The position numbers and the translations under genes are program-made. From the NCBI RefSeq assembly GCF_022230925.1, contig NZ_JAKKFH010000061.1:62001-126000 (forward strand): a stretch of DNA of 64,000 nt, in the 5' to 3' direction. A model generated the notes under the pieces. It was not told the DNA's origin. It saw only the letters and a program-made list of their open reading frames with translations, and did not search any database. This document shows positions 41,039-50,559 of the stretch, one piece after another. This DNA is from Micromonospora alfalfae (GTDB taxonomy: Bacteria; Actinomycetota; Actinomycetes; Mycobacteriales; Micromonosporaceae). Numbering within the stretch: the stretch's first letter is position 1; every line of letters begins with the position of its first letter.

Positions 41039-43840
41039 TCACGCTGACGTGTGGTACGCGAGAACGCCTCGATTGACTGCCGCTATAGCCTGTCGAGCCG
41101 TCGACCGCAGCTCCGTTGTGGCACCGCCGGAGTCGGCAATCTGACCGAGCAGGTCGACCACCTGTCGGGCCCACCGGACGAAGTCACCGGCGGGCATTTC
41201 GCCATCGATCTCGTGACCGCTGCCGAGCACCTTCGCCAGCGCCTCGCCCCGGGCCCACCGGTAGACGGGCCAGGCGAAACCGAGATCCGGCTCCCGGGTC
41301 GCCGTCAGCCCCCGCGCCGCCTCGTCGGCCTCGATCTCCCCCCACAGCTTCAGCGTCTCGTCCACCGCGTCGGCAACCGGCCCGCGCGGCAGCGACGCCC
41401 GCTCGTCGACATCGCGGCGCGCCTCGAACACCACCACTGACACCGCGGAGGCCAGCTCGGCAGGGGACAACCCGTTCCACACCCCCCGGCGCAGACACTC
41501 GGCGACCAGCAGGTCCGCCTCGGTCCAGATCCGGCCCAGCATCCGACCGGCGTCGGTGACCGCGCCGTCGCGGGCGAGGTAGCCACGCTCGGTCAGCAAC
41601 GCCACGATCCGGTCGAACGTTCGCGCGAGGGACCCCGTACGACCACTGACGCGCTCGCGCAGCTCCTCGGTGTCACGCTCCAACCGCCGACGCCGCTCCG
41701 CCCAGCGGGCGTGCTCCTCCCGCTCCGGGCAGGCATGGCAGGGGTGGTGACGCAGCTCGGTGCGGAGCTGGGCGATCTGGTGGTCCTCGCCGCTCACCTG
41801 CCGGGAACGGCCGCCGCGTCGGCCACCGTGCCGATCCAGGCCGGTGCCGCTGACCTCGGCGGCCAGATCCCGCCGGGCACCCGGGGACCGGTGGTTGAAG
41901 TGCTTGGGCACCCGGATCCGGGCCAACACCTCGGCCGGAGTGGTGAAGTCGCCCGGGCTGACCCGCCCGGCCCAACGGTCCTGGGTGAGTACCAGCGGCC
42001 GGGGCTCACCGAACCCACCGGTCGCCGGGTCCAGCACCACGGCCAGCCCGGCCCGCCGGCCCGACGGCACCCGGATCACGTCGCCGACCCGCAGCCGCTC
42101 CAACGAGGCCACCGCGGCGGCCTTGCGCTGGGTCTGCCCCTGCCGGGCGATCGCCTTCTCCCGGTCGGCGATCGCCACCCGCAGCGCGAAGTACTCGTCG
42201 AAGTCGCCGTGATGGCAGGCGGCCTCCGCGCCGTACGCCTCGATGGTCTCGGTGTTGCGCTGCACCTGCCGGGCCAGGCCGACCACCGACCGGTCCGCCT
42301 GGAACTGGGCGAACGAGGACTCCAGCAGGGCCCGAGCGGGCTCCGCGCCGACAGTGCCGACCAGGTTCACCGCCATGTTGTACGACGGTCGGAAGCTGGA
42401 GCGCAGCGGGTAGGTGCGGGCGGACGCGAGCCCGGCCACGTGCCGTGGGTCGGTCTCCGGGGACCACACCACGACGGCGTGCCCCTCCACATCGATGCCT
42501 CGCCGGCCGGCGCGCCCGGTGAGCTGCGTGTACTCCCCCGGGGTCAGGTCGACGTGCGCCTCGCCGTTGTACTTGACCAGCCGTTCCAGCACCACGCAGC
42601 GGGCCGGCATGTTGATGCCCAACGCCAACGTCTCGGTGGCGAAGACCGCTTTGACCAGGCCGCGGACGAACAACTCCTCGACGACCTCCTTGAACACCGG
42701 CAGCATGCCGGCGTGGTGGGCGGCCAGGCCGCGTTCCAGGCCGTCCAGCCACTCCCAGTAGCCCAGGACCGACAGGTCCTCGCCGGGAATGGCGGTGACC
42801 CGCGACTCGACGACCCTGCGGATCTCGGTCCGCTCCTCGGCCGAGGTGAGCCGCAGCCCGGCGGCGAGACACTGCTGCACCGCGGCGGCGCAGCCGGCCC
42901 GGCTGAAGATGAACAGGATCGCCGGCAGCAGACCCTCCCGGTCCAGTCGGTCGACGATGTCCGGGCGCAACGGGCCACGCCAGCGCGGGCCGCGCCGGCC
43001 GGCACCCGGCCCAGCGCTGCGCCCCTCACCCAACTCCAGCCGCCGCGCGGTCTCCCGGGTGTAGCGCAGCAACTCCGGGTGCACGTCGTGCTTGCGGGCG
43101 GCGTCGGCGTCGTGGAACAGGTCGAACATCCGCTTGCCGACAAGCATGTGCTGCCACAACGGCACCGGCCGGTGCTCGCTGACCACCACGGCGGTCTCGC
43201 CGCGCACGGTGACCAGCCAGTCGGCGAACTCCTCGGCGTTGGAGACGGTCGCCGACAACGAGACCAGGGTGACCGAGGCGGGCAGGTGGATGATCACCTC
43301 TTCCCAGACCCCACCGCGGAACCGGTCGGCCAGGTAGTGCACCTCGTCCATCACCACGTAGGCCAGGCCCTCGAGGGTGCTGGAGCCCGCGTAGAGCATG
43401 TTGCGCAGCACCTCGGTGGTCATCACCACCACCGGGGCGTCGCCGTTGATCGCGTTGTCGCCGGTCAGCAGGCCGACCTGCTCGGCGCCGTAACGGGCGA
43501 CCAGGTCGTGGTACTTCTGGTTGGACAGCGCCTTGATCGGCGTGGTGTAGAAGCACTTGCGCCGCGCCGGTGGGGTCGTCGCGTCGACGGCGGGCACCGG
43601 ATCGTCGGGCCGCCCCCGCAACGCCAGGTGGACGGCGAACTCCCCGACCACCGTCTTGCCAGCACCGGTGGGAGCGCAGACCAGCACACCGCTGCCCCGC
43701 TCCAGCGACTGGCACGCCTCCCGCTGGAAGTCGTCGAGGTCGAACCCCAACTCGAGGGCGAACTCGTCCAGCGCCGGAAACTGTGCGGCTTGTGCGGCCT
43801 TGCGGCGCGCCGCTGCGTACCGCTCGGCGGGGCTCGACAT
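41039..43840 (-). CDS. helY: DEAD/DEAH-box RNA helicase HelY (Ski2/Mtr4-like)
   Basis: 933 residues. Superfamily 2 core: Walker A APTGAGKTVVGEF (near residue 55), TTEVLRNM, DEVHYLADRFRG (near 165), SATVSNAEEF, and motif VI QLTGRAGRRGID. The C-terminal half has the DSHCT-like domain, with FRPSYNMAVNLVG at its front. HelY is the actinobacterial Mtr4/Ski2 homologue, usually encoded close to the tat and paf genes, as in this window about 6 kb away. ATG 43840 diverges from the HAD gene. Confidence 0.93.
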   Translation of the reverse strand: MSSPAERYAAARRKAAQAAQFPALDEFALELGFDLDDFQREACQSLERGSGVLVCAPTGAGKTVVGEFAVHLALRGRPDDPVPAVDATTPPARRKCFYTTPIKALSNQKYHDLVARYGAEQVGLLTGDNAINGDAPVVVMTTEVLRNMLYAGSSTLEGLAYVVMDEVHYLADRFRGGVWEEVIIHLPASVTLVSLSATVSNAEEFADWLVTVRGETAVVVSEHRPVPLWQHMLVGKRMFDLFHDADAARKHDVHPELLRYTRETARRLELGEGRSAGPGAGRRGPRWRGPLRPDIVDRLDREGLLPAILFIFSRAGCAAAVQQCLAAGLRLTSAEERTEIRRVVESRVTAIPGEDLSVLGYWEWLDGLERGLAAHHAGMLPVFKEVVEELFVRGLVKAVFATETLALGINMPARCVVLERLVKYNGEAHVDLTPGEYTQLTGRAGRRGIDVEGHAVVVWSPETDPRHVAGLASARTYPLRSSFRPSYNMAVNLVGTVGAEPARALLESSFAQFQADRSVVGLARQVQRNTETIEAYGAEAACHHGDFDEYFALRVAIADREKAIARQGQTQRKAAAVASLERLRVGDVIRVPSGRRAGLAVVLDPATGGFGEPRPLVLTQDRWAGRVSPGDFTTPAEVLARIRVPKHFNHRSPGARRDLAAEVSGTGLDRHGGRRGGRSRQVSGEDHQIAQLRTELRHHPCHACPEREEHARWAERRRRLERDTEELRERVSGRTGSLARTFDRIVALLTERGYLARDGAVTDAGRMLGRIWTEADLLVAECLRRGVWNGLSPAELASAVSVVVFEARRDVDERASLPRGPVADAVDETLKLWGEIEADEAARGLTATREPDLGFAWPVYRWARGEALAKVLGSGHEIDGEMPAGDFVRWARQVVDLLGQIADSGGATTELRSTARQAIAAVNRGVLAYHTSA

Positions 43841-43926
43841 GGCACCAAGATTAGTGCGTGCCGAGTCATGTCACCCCACAAGGCCGTCCGGAGGGGCGGT
43901 CGGGGGCGGTCGGTAGGGTGCACGGC

Positions 43927-44697
43927 GTGCCGGACCATGCCGAACCGCCCCAGACCAGTCCGCCGGGCACCGCCGAAGCGCCCGCCGCCCGCCGGGCGTC
44001 CCGACGCCCTGTCAAGGCGGTGCTCTTCGACTTCCACGGCACCCTGGCGCAGGTGGAGGACCCCCAGCGGTGGGTGCTGCAGGCCGCGGCGGCGTGCGGC
44101 GTCACGCTGGACCGGGTCCGCGCCACCTCGCTGGCCGACCGACTGCTGACCGCCGGCCGCGCCGGCGGGCCACTGCCGGCACGGGTGCCGCCCCGACTCG
44201 CCGAGCTGTGGGCCGACCGGGACCTCTACCAACACGCCCACCGGGGCGCGTACACCGGGCTGGCCGAGACCGTCGACGCCGGCATCGACGGCTTCGCCGA
44301 CGCGCTCTACGAACGGCTGCTGACCACCGAGGGCTGGCTGCCGTACGCCGACACCGCCCCCACGCTGACCGCGCTGCGTGACGCCGGGGTGCCGGTGGCG
44401 GTGGTCAGCAACATCGGCTTCGACCTGCGGCCACACTTCGACGCCTGGGGGCTGACCGACCTGGTCGGCGCGTTCGTGCTGTCGTACGAGGTGGGGCGCT
44501 GCAAACCCGACCCGGCGATCTTCTGGCGTGCCTGCGGCATGCTCGGCGTCGACCCGGAGCAGACACTGATGGTCGGTGACACCCCGGCGGACGCGGGCGC
44601 GGTGGCCGCCGGCTGCTCGGTGCTGGTGCTCCCGGCAGCCGAGCCGGGCCGGGAGAACGGGCTGGGCGCGGCGCTCGACCTCGCCCTGCCGTCCTGA
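43927..44697 (+). CDS. HAD superfamily hydrolase
   Basis: 256 residues. HAD motif I is DFHGTLA (the second Asp replaced by His), motif II VVSNIGF, motif III Lys in GRCKPDPAIF and motif IV GDTPADA. The alpha-helical cap of about 100 residues fits the subfamily I phosphatases. The changed motif I residue may alter phosphatase activity. GTG 43927 is used since the first 25 residues are a low-complexity leader; the exact start is uncertain. Confidence 0.82.
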   Translation: MPDHAEPPQTSPPGTAEAPAARRASRRPVKAVLFDFHGTLAQVEDPQRWVLQAAAACGVTLDRVRATSLADRLLTAGRAGGPLPARVPPRLAELWADRDLYQHAHRGAYTGLAETVDAGIDGFADALYERLLTTEGWLPYADTAPTLTALRDAGVPVAVVSNIGFDLRPHFDAWGLTDLVGAFVLSYEVGRCKPDPAIFWRACGMLGVDPEQTLMVGDTPADAGAVAAGCSVLVLPAAEPGRENGLGAALDLALPS

Positions 44698-44932
44698 GCG
44701 GGCGTGCTGTGCCGTCAGTCGGGAATGTGAGTCACCGGTAGCTCCACGCGGCGCCACCCCGGATACCACGGTTCCAAGCGGCGCACACCGCCGCTCGGTG
44801 TCCCCCCAACCGCGGGCAGGGGCCGCCTGCGACACACAGGTCCTCTCGCCACCAGCCGCCTGCCAGAGCTCGCCTTTCGGCAGGCGGACACCGCCGGACG
44901 GTAGCCGGAGCGGACCGCCTACCGTCGTGCCC

Positions 44933-45844
44933 GTGACCGAGATCCTGCTGCCCACGCCATCGCCGGCCGACACACCACCGGCCCGGCGCGGCGGCATCGT
45001 CGCCGTGGGGCTGGTGCTCGGCGGGGCGCTGTCGGTGCAGTTCGGGGCCGCCGTGGCCGCGTTGCTCTTCCCGCGCACCGGGGTGGCCGGCGCGGTGACC
45101 CTGCGGCTGACCATCTCCGCGGTGCTGCTGCTCGTCGTGTGCCGGCCCCGACTGCGCGGACACGACCGGTCGGCCTGGCTCGCGGCCGGCGCGTTCGGGC
45201 TGGCGCTGGCCGGCATGAACTCGCTGTTCTACCAGGCCATCGAACGCATCCCGCTGGGCCCGGCGGTGACGCTCGAGGTGCTCGGCCCGTTGGCGCTGTC
45301 GGTGTTCTCCGCCCGCCGGCTGGCCAGTTGGGGCTGGGCGGGTCTCGCACTGGCCGGGGTGGCGCTGCTCGGGCAGGGCGGCTTCGACCGGCTGAACCCG
45401 GTCGGGGTGGCCTTCGCCTTAGGCGCGGGCGCCATGTGGGCCGCGTACATAGTGCTGAGCGCCCGGGTCGGCGGCCGCTTCCCCGGCGCGGACGGGCTGG
45501 CCCTGGCACTGGCCGTCGCCGCGCTGGCCACCCTGCCGCTGGGCATCGTCGACGGCGGCGCCGCGCTGCTCGACCCGCAGGTGCTGGCGCTCGGCGCCGC
45601 CCTCGCGGTGCTCGCCTCCGGGCTGCCCTACACCCTGGAACTGCTGGCGCTACGGCGGATGCCCACCGCCACCTTCGCGGTGCTGATGAGCCTCGGCCCG
45701 GCCGTCGCCACGCTCGCCGGGTGGCTGGTGCTGCGGCAGGCGCTGACAGTGCTGGAATGCGCCGCCATCGTGCTGGTCATCGCCGCCAGCATCGGCGCGG
45801 TACGGGTCAACGCAGCAGCCGCACGGCGCCCGGAACCGCGCTGA
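44933..45844 (+). CDS. DMT superfamily (EamA/RhtA-like) exporter
   Basis: 303 residues with ten predicted transmembrane helices and two EamA halves; LRLTISAVLLLVV, LFYQAIERIPLGPAVTLEVLGPLA and the second-half ELLALRRMPTATFAVLMSLGPAVATLAGW are typical of RhtA-like amino-acid or metabolite exporters. GTG 44933, or the GTG two codons earlier, is the start. Leu163 is encoded by TTA (45419-45421), rare in this genome. The 3' end overlaps the convergent kinase gene by 38 bp. Confidence 0.88.
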   Translation: MTEILLPTPSPADTPPARRGGIVAVGLVLGGALSVQFGAAVAALLFPRTGVAGAVTLRLTISAVLLLVVCRPRLRGHDRSAWLAAGAFGLALAGMNSLFYQAIERIPLGPAVTLEVLGPLALSVFSARRLASWGWAGLALAGVALLGQGGFDRLNPVGVAFALGAGAMWAAYIVLSARVGGRFPGADGLALALAVAALATLPLGIVDGGAALLDPQVLALGAALAVLASGLPYTLELLALRRMPTATFAVLMSLGPAVATLAGWLVLRQALTVLECAAIVLVIAASIGAVRVNAAAARRPEPR

Positions 45845-46721
45845 TCGTCACCGGCAGCCGCAGGGAGCGTTCCCCGTCGGCGTACGAGGTGATGCCCTCA
45901 GCTGCCAACTCCACGGTGCGGGCCCGGAAACTGCGCACCAGCGGGTGGCTGACGTGGGTGCCCTGGTAGATGCGGGGCTTCACCCGGACCAGGGTCCGCC
46001 GGTTGACCCGACCCGCCACCACCACGTCGAGCAGTCCGTCGGTCGGATCCGCGTCGGGGCAGATCCGCATCCCACCGCCGTACGTGGGGCAGTTGCCCAC
46101 CGCCACGAGCACCGCGTCCAGGTCGTGTGGCACCCCGTCGAGGCGCAGCGTGTAACGGCGTGGCCGCAGCCGGGCCAGCTCGACCAGGATCGCCAGGTCG
46201 TATCGGCGCGGGCCGCGGGGCCAGCGCATCCGGTTGGCCCGCTCGTTGACGATCGCGTCGAACCCGGCCGCGAGGACCGCCCCGTACCAGCGCTCGACAC
46301 CGTCGACCCCGACCATCCGGGCCAGGTCGACAGGTTGGCTGCGCCCGTCACGCACCGCCTCGGCGATCACCGCCGCCGCGGCGACGGGGTCGGCCGGGAA
46401 GCCGGTGTCCAGGGCGAAGTCGTTGCCGGTGCCGGCCGGGATCGGGCCGAACGGCACGGCGGTCCCGGCGACCGCCTGCAACGCCCGGTGCACGGTGCCG
46501 TCCCCACCGACCGCCACCAACGCGCCGGCGCCGTCGGCGACGGCCTGACGGCATGCCGCCTCCGCCTCGGCTGGGCTGGACGCCGACAGCAACCGGACCG
46601 GCCGCCCGGCGGCGGCCAAGCCGTCCAGCAGCCGGGGCAGCAACGCCCGGTGCCGTCCACGACCGGCGCTCGGGTTGGCGAGCACGGCGACCGGGCCGGG
46701 CAGGTGATCGTCTGCGGTCAC
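45807..46721 (-). CDS. diacylglycerol kinase-like lipid kinase
   Basis: 304 residues, DAGK catalytic domain: VAVLANPSAGRGRH, VAVGGDGTVHRAL (nucleotide loop, near residue 68) and FGPIPAGTGNDFAL; the C-terminal domain has GGGMRICPDADPTDGLLDVVV. It phosphorylates diacylglycerol or a related lipid at the membrane. GTG 46721 is chosen; an ATG at 46811 would add 30 residues from the compositionally different island edge. Confidence 0.88.
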   Translation of the reverse strand: MTADDHLPGPVAVLANPSAGRGRHRALLPRLLDGLAAAGRPVRLLSASSPAEAEAACRQAVADGAGALVAVGGDGTVHRALQAVAGTAVPFGPIPAGTGNDFALDTGFPADPVAAAAVIAEAVRDGRSQPVDLARMVGVDGVERWYGAVLAAGFDAIVNERANRMRWPRGPRRYDLAILVELARLRPRRYTLRLDGVPHDLDAVLVAVGNCPTYGGGMRICPDADPTDGLLDVVVAGRVNRRTLVRVKPRIYQGTHVSHPLVRSFRARTVELAAEGITSYADGERSLRLPVTISAVPGAVRLLR

Positions 46722-47140
46722 GGGCAGCACCGTACCGGTCGGCTCAAACGCCGACCAAGCTGCGGCTGTGGGCTCGTCAGTAGATCCTGAAACGGTACGC
46801 CATTGGGTCATGGCGTGGCCGCTGGAGGCCGCTCACTGTGGCCGGAGGAGCGGCGCATTTCCGTGGATGCAATCCGGGTCGATCTGAGAACGACGAAGGT
46901 CACACAACTATGCGTGGTGAATAACACATCCACCGGCTTCTGTCTAGAATAAAATCGCACACACGACAGATATTGACCGACGGAATAGACGATGATAGAA
47001 ATATTCATGTCAGGCGACTTGCGCATTCAAAATGCAGGATGAGTTGCAGGGCTGCCGAACAATACGGGATGACTTCAACTGCAGCCACCTGATACGCCGC
47101 AGGCCTGCCAAAAGGCAGAAGTCAATACAGAAAGAGAGCC
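46722..47140. other. AT-richer non-coding stretch at the island boundary
   Basis: About 420 bp in which composition drops visibly below the flanks (runs such as tattgaccgacggaatagacgatg). No convincing gene. It must hold the promoter of the secreted protein at 47141; no motif is clear enough to place. Confidence 0.6.
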
Positions 47141-47524
47141 ATGAAGAAATCCAGAAAAGCCATGTTCATCGCAGCCGCCTCCGCTGCACTCCTTGCGGTT
47201 GCAGGGTCGCCCGCACAAGCACATGATTTGAAAGCAACCGGGCCCTGGGGTTGCGGCTTTCCGCCAGCATCTTGCGGGTATGGCGAGCTGAGGAATAATC
47301 ATAAAGAGCTCTTCGCCTGCGACACGAAGGCTGACGGACAGTCCCTTGAGGTCAAATGGGAGCAGAAGGATGGAACATTCGGCAGGCTGGGCGACCCTAA
47401 CGGCTCGGCAAGCAATTGCGGATTTAGGGCAGCTTCGGGCGGCAGTTCGTACGCCAAGATTCAGGTTTGCTCGGACGGCGTCGTAGACGATATCTGGGTC
47501 TGCAACCAGTGGGTTGATGCGTAA
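47141..47524 (+). CDS. small secreted cysteine-rich protein (family A, copy 1)
   Basis: 127 residues. Signal peptide 1-27 (AGSPAQA-HD) and a mature chain of 100 residues with six Cys (WGCGFPPASCGYGEL, ACDTKADGQ, SNCGF, QVCSDG, WVCNQW). I do not recognise a characterised family. It shares a Cys-framed pattern with the protein encoded at 48410-48814: GCG...CGYG...H...ACD..ADG..L.VEW...G..GR..D.NGS.S.C. The codon use is far less GC-biased than its neighbours, a sign of recent acquisition. A perfect terminator follows. Confidence 0.75.
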   Translation: MKKSRKAMFIAAASAALLAVAGSPAQAHDLKATGPWGCGFPPASCGYGELRNNHKELFACDTKADGQSLEVKWEQKDGTFGRLGDPNGSASNCGFRAASGGSSYAKIQVCSDGVVDDIWVCNQWVDA

Positions 47525-47553
47525 ATACCCAGCTTCTTTGCCCAGCTTCAAAA

Positions 47554-47588
47554 CGAACAAGCCGCCCCGACCCAGGGCGGCTTGTTCG
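47554..47588 (+). terminator. terminator after secreted protein copy 1
   Basis: Arms cgaacaagccgccc / gggcggcttgttcg (47554-47567, 47575-47588) pair over 14 bp, 30 bp after the stop. Confidence 0.85.
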
Positions 47589-48341
47589 CGTATCAAGTCG
47601 TCGCTACATCGCGACTTGGCCTACTAAAGGCGAGCCCTCGGGGCCATCGGAGCCAAAACGGTCGGTCACGTCCGTCGATGGCGAGCTAAATGTTCGTGCT
47701 CAACCCGCCTCGCAATCGGTCGGTGGAGTCACCATCTTGCGCGCCAAGCGTTGCCCAGTTGCAGCGGACTCTTCCCTTACGGCGGCCTGGGGTATGCTGG
47801 CGCGCCTGCACGACCAACGAGTCGAAGCGCTGGTCGACCGCTGCACCCGCGTCCCGTCGGCAAGTAACTGCGCCGCCCCCAAGACTCGATCCCACCCGCC
47901 GTCAGCCGCCTACCGGCACAGGCGTTCGCGGCAGTTCTTCAACGGCTCGAAGCGTTCCCCCCGCGCACTACCAGGCTCCGGCAGCAGCGGCGCGATGATG
48001 CTTACGCCGCGTCCGTGAGCCCACTGCGCACACACCACCGCACATCGTCAAAAACGAACCACTACAAGATCGACAAGGCGCGCCCTAGACCTAGACCGGC
48101 TGCGACGTGAGGAAAAGCTCTGCAACAGACACGTCGTTCGTTGCCATTACGTCCAATCCTTGCAGCCACCAAGCCCTCTGGCATTTACACAACAGTTTAC
48201 AGGTTACACAAGTCGCAGTGGTGCTTAGCGGTTGCAGCCGAGGGCTCCCCGGAAAAACGGAAGTGGCACCGACACGCACAGACGACAGGATGGGGACGTT
48301 GGACGAACACGCAGCAGCAAGCCCGGAATTCGTGCACAGCT
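47589..48341. other. gene-free island interior
   Basis: About 750 bp between the two secreted-protein genes. Short open frames exist (for example 47737-48018 plus) but they show no family motif, no clear ribosome site and no codon bias. It may hold decayed mobile-element or gene remnants; I cannot identify any. Confidence 0.5.
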
Positions 48342-48385
48342 GAAACCCGCATCAGAGCCGGCTCACGCCGCCCGATGCGGGTTTC
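48342..48385. terminator. hairpin downstream of secreted protein copy 2
   Basis: Perfect 12-bp arms gaaacccgcatc / gatgcgggtttc (48342-48353, 48374-48385), 25 bp past the stop of the minus-strand gene at 48410. Confidence 0.75.
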
Positions 48386-48409
48386 GACTGCTAACGACCA
48401 TCAATTAAA

Positions 48410-48814
48410 TCATGGAGTGCCCATTGAGTTGCCGTAGTAGCAAACCTCAAGTCCCCCTCCCTGAGAGGAGCAAACATCCCATGCAACGATAGGATTGGAC
48501 GCAGTTCCAGGCGTGGCCAGGCTACACCCAGATGTTGAACCATTGGCATCACTGACGCGCCCGGTAGCGCCATTCTGTAAGCGCCATTCAACAAAAAGGC
48601 CGTAGCCGTCTGCTACCTGATCACAGGCTCCAACCTGCGTGTGACCGCTCGAAATCCAGCCATAGCCACAGACTTGCGTTCCCAAGACGCCACAGCCACG
48701 CGTGCTCAACTGCTTGTAGTGAGCTTGCGCGGGAAGACCCGTTGCAACAACGACTGCAGCAGATGCACCCACTACAAGTGCAAACCTTCTGACGAACGCC
48801 GATCGGGATGACAT
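48410..48814 (-). CDS. small secreted cysteine-rich protein (family A, copy 2)
   Basis: 134 residues. Signal peptide 1-31 (GLPAQA-HY) and a mature chain with six Cys in the same framework as the copy at 47141: RGCGVLGTQVCGYGWISSGH, GACDQVADGYGLFVEWRLQNGATGRVSDANGSTSGC. The two mature proteins are clearly related but only about one-third identical by eye. They are on opposite strands about 900 bp apart within one AT-richer island. The function is unknown; an extracellular, disulfide-stabilised role is inferred. Confidence 0.75.
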   Translation of the reverse strand: MSSRSAFVRRFALVVGASAAVVVATGLPAQAHYKQLSTRGCGVLGTQVCGYGWISSGHTQVGACDQVADGYGLFVEWRLQNGATGRVSDANGSTSGCSLATPGTASNPIVAWDVCSSQGGGLEVCYYGNSMGTP

Positions 48815-49052
48815 TTGGCTCCCTCCATTAAAAGATGATTCATGTCTATCAGTGACCTTCCCACTACACCAACATCTGTCGGATAGGCGTCAATCGCTTG
48901 CCGCGATTCGCCCTCCGCAGCCTCGACTGAGCGATGTGGTCACGCCTTGGCGGTCCGGTACGGACTGCCGAGGATCATCAGGCGCGCGTGTCGCGGCCGC
49001 CCTAGCCCCCGGGCAGTGCAGCCTCAAGCCGGATTTCCAGCTGTCAATCGGC

Positions 49053-49391
49053 TCAGGACAGTCCAGGCCAGCGCGGCGAGCCGGGTTCGCAGATCGTCGC
49101 CGGCCCCGCCCACCGAGATCGTCTTCGAGATGCGCGGCCCAGGCCGGCGACGGCCGGAAGAAGGTCGTCCAACCGGCTACCCTCGGATCTCGCCATGTAG
49201 AGACGGTGGGTTCCCACCTCGGTGGGGATGCTGCGGTCGAGGATCCGCTCGCAGGTGTCGGCGGCGATCAGCGCCACCGCGGTTCGCAGGCCTGGCTCCG
49301 GAAGCCCGAATTCGTCGGTGACCGCCGCCAGGCACCGATTCGCGTCCTGCAGAGGTAGTCTCCGAGTTGACTTGGCCGCCAGCGCCACCAC
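49053..49391 (-). CDS. uncertain open frame, possible gene remnant
   Basis: 112 codons without a recognised family. One stretch (LAAVTDEFGLPEPGLRTAVALIAADTCERILDR) looks protein-like, while the C-terminal third is Arg/Ser/Pro-rich and resembles out-of-frame translation. It may be a frameshifted remnant. No ribosome site is clear. The flanking 48815-49052 and 49392-49534 hold nothing recognisable. Confidence 0.25.
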   Translation of the reverse strand: MVALAAKSTRRLPLQDANRCLAAVTDEFGLPEPGLRTAVALIAADTCERILDRSIPTEVGTHRLYMARSEGSRLDDLLPAVAGLGRASRRRSRWAGPATICEPGSPRWPGLS

Positions 49392-49534
49392 CGCCTCGCC
49401 GACGTGGCGGTGACGGCGTCGCCGACGGTAGGCCCCGCCGGCATCGGGCCCTTGATTTTGGCCGACGGGGTGTTGCTGGCGGCCACACCTGCTGGCGTCC
49501 GGGTCTTACCGGCGTCACCAATCGAGATAGGTTG

Positions 49535-49563
49535 ATGCCGCCCCCGAAAGGCGGGGGCGGCAT
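49535..49563. terminator. hairpin downstream of tatC
   Basis: Arms atgccgccccc / gggggcggcat (49535-49545, 49553-49563) with a 7-base spacer, 25 bp past the tatC stop. Confidence 0.75.
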
Positions 49564-49587
49564 CGGTGATCAGTCGGTGCGCGGCCG

Positions 49588-50541
49588 TCAGGTCATGTCG
49601 TCGTAGCGACGCTCGATCGGCGCCGGTGGGGCGACCGGTTCGGGTACGCCGATCGGCGCGGTCGAGTCGACCCGCTGCCCGGCCACGACCGGGTCCGCGT
49701 CGAACTCCAGCGGCGACACCTCGTCGTCGTCGATGCCGGCGTAGATATCCTTGCCCCGCCCACGCCGCTTGTCGTTGAGGAACGCGATCCCGACCGCAAC
49801 GAAGTACAGCAGGGACAGCGACAGCGCCAGCAGGGTCATCCCGAAGGGCCCAGGGTCCGGAGTGGCAACGGCAGCGAAGGCGAAGCAGATAAAAATCACT
49901 GCCCGCCACCAGCTGAGCAGTCGCCGTGCACTGGCAATCCCGGCGAAGTTGAGCATGAGCAGGATTAGGGGGAACTCGAATCCCACCCCGAACAGCAGGA
50001 TCATGTTCGTGATGAAGGCGATGTAGGCGCTGACCTCGAACTGGTTCGAGAGCCCGCCCACCCCGGATTCCATCAGGAAACCGAGACCCTTGTCGACCAC
50101 AACGTATGCCAGCGCCGCCCCGGCGGCGAAGAGCGGCGCGGCGATGGACACGAAGACATAGGCCCACTTGCGCTCGTGCCGGTGCAGACCGGGCGCGATG
50201 AACGCCCATAGCTGGTACAGCCAGACCGGCCCGCCGATGATCAGCCCGAGCCAGAGCGCCAACTTCAGCTTCAACACGAAGCCAGTCGTCGGTGCCAGGG
50301 CCAGCAGATCCTGGCAATTGCCGAACGCGTCCGTCGTGTCAGGCAGCCGACAGTACGGCTGCTTAAGCAGCAGGAACACAGGTTCGGAGAGCAAGAACCC
50401 GACGATCAAGCCGCCGACGATTGCCAGCGACGCGCGGAACAGACGGTTACGCAGCTCACGGACGTGCTCGATGAGCGTCATCGAGCCGTCGGCGGCCCGT
50501 TCGAACGCCTTTGGGCCGCGTTTACGCAGTGCGAAGGCCAC
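49588..50541 (-). CDS. tatC: Sec-independent protein translocase TatC
   Basis: 317 residues with six transmembrane helices; the N-terminal SMTLIEHVRELRNRL and the later FGVGFEFPLILLMLNFAGI are TatC signatures. The C-terminal 70 residues are a cytoplasmic Asp/Pro-rich tail. With TatA it exports folded proteins, including Tat-signal enzymes such as the GH127 protein at 35500. It follows tatA by about 20 bp. Confidence 0.95.
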   Translation of the reverse strand: MAFALRKRGPKAFERAADGSMTLIEHVRELRNRLFRASLAIVGGLIVGFLLSEPVFLLLKQPYCRLPDTTDAFGNCQDLLALAPTTGFVLKLKLALWLGLIIGGPVWLYQLWAFIAPGLHRHERKWAYVFVSIAAPLFAAGAALAYVVVDKGLGFLMESGVGGLSNQFEVSAYIAFITNMILLFGVGFEFPLILLMLNFAGIASARRLLSWWRAVIFICFAFAAVATPDPGPFGMTLLALSLSLLYFVAVGIAFLNDKRRGRGKDIYAGIDDDEVSPLEFDADPVVAGQRVDSTAPIGVPEPVAPPAPIERRYDDMT

Positions 50542-50559
50542 GGGAGTGGGGCCCTTCGG

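Noticed and set aside
41711..44149. Plus-strand open frame of about 810 codons opposite helY
   Set aside because: Shadow of the helicase gene; no family features.
47737..48018. Open frame of 93 codons in the island, possibly a transposase fragment
   Set aside because: No DDE motif, no terminal inverted repeats and no recognised family; too weak to call.
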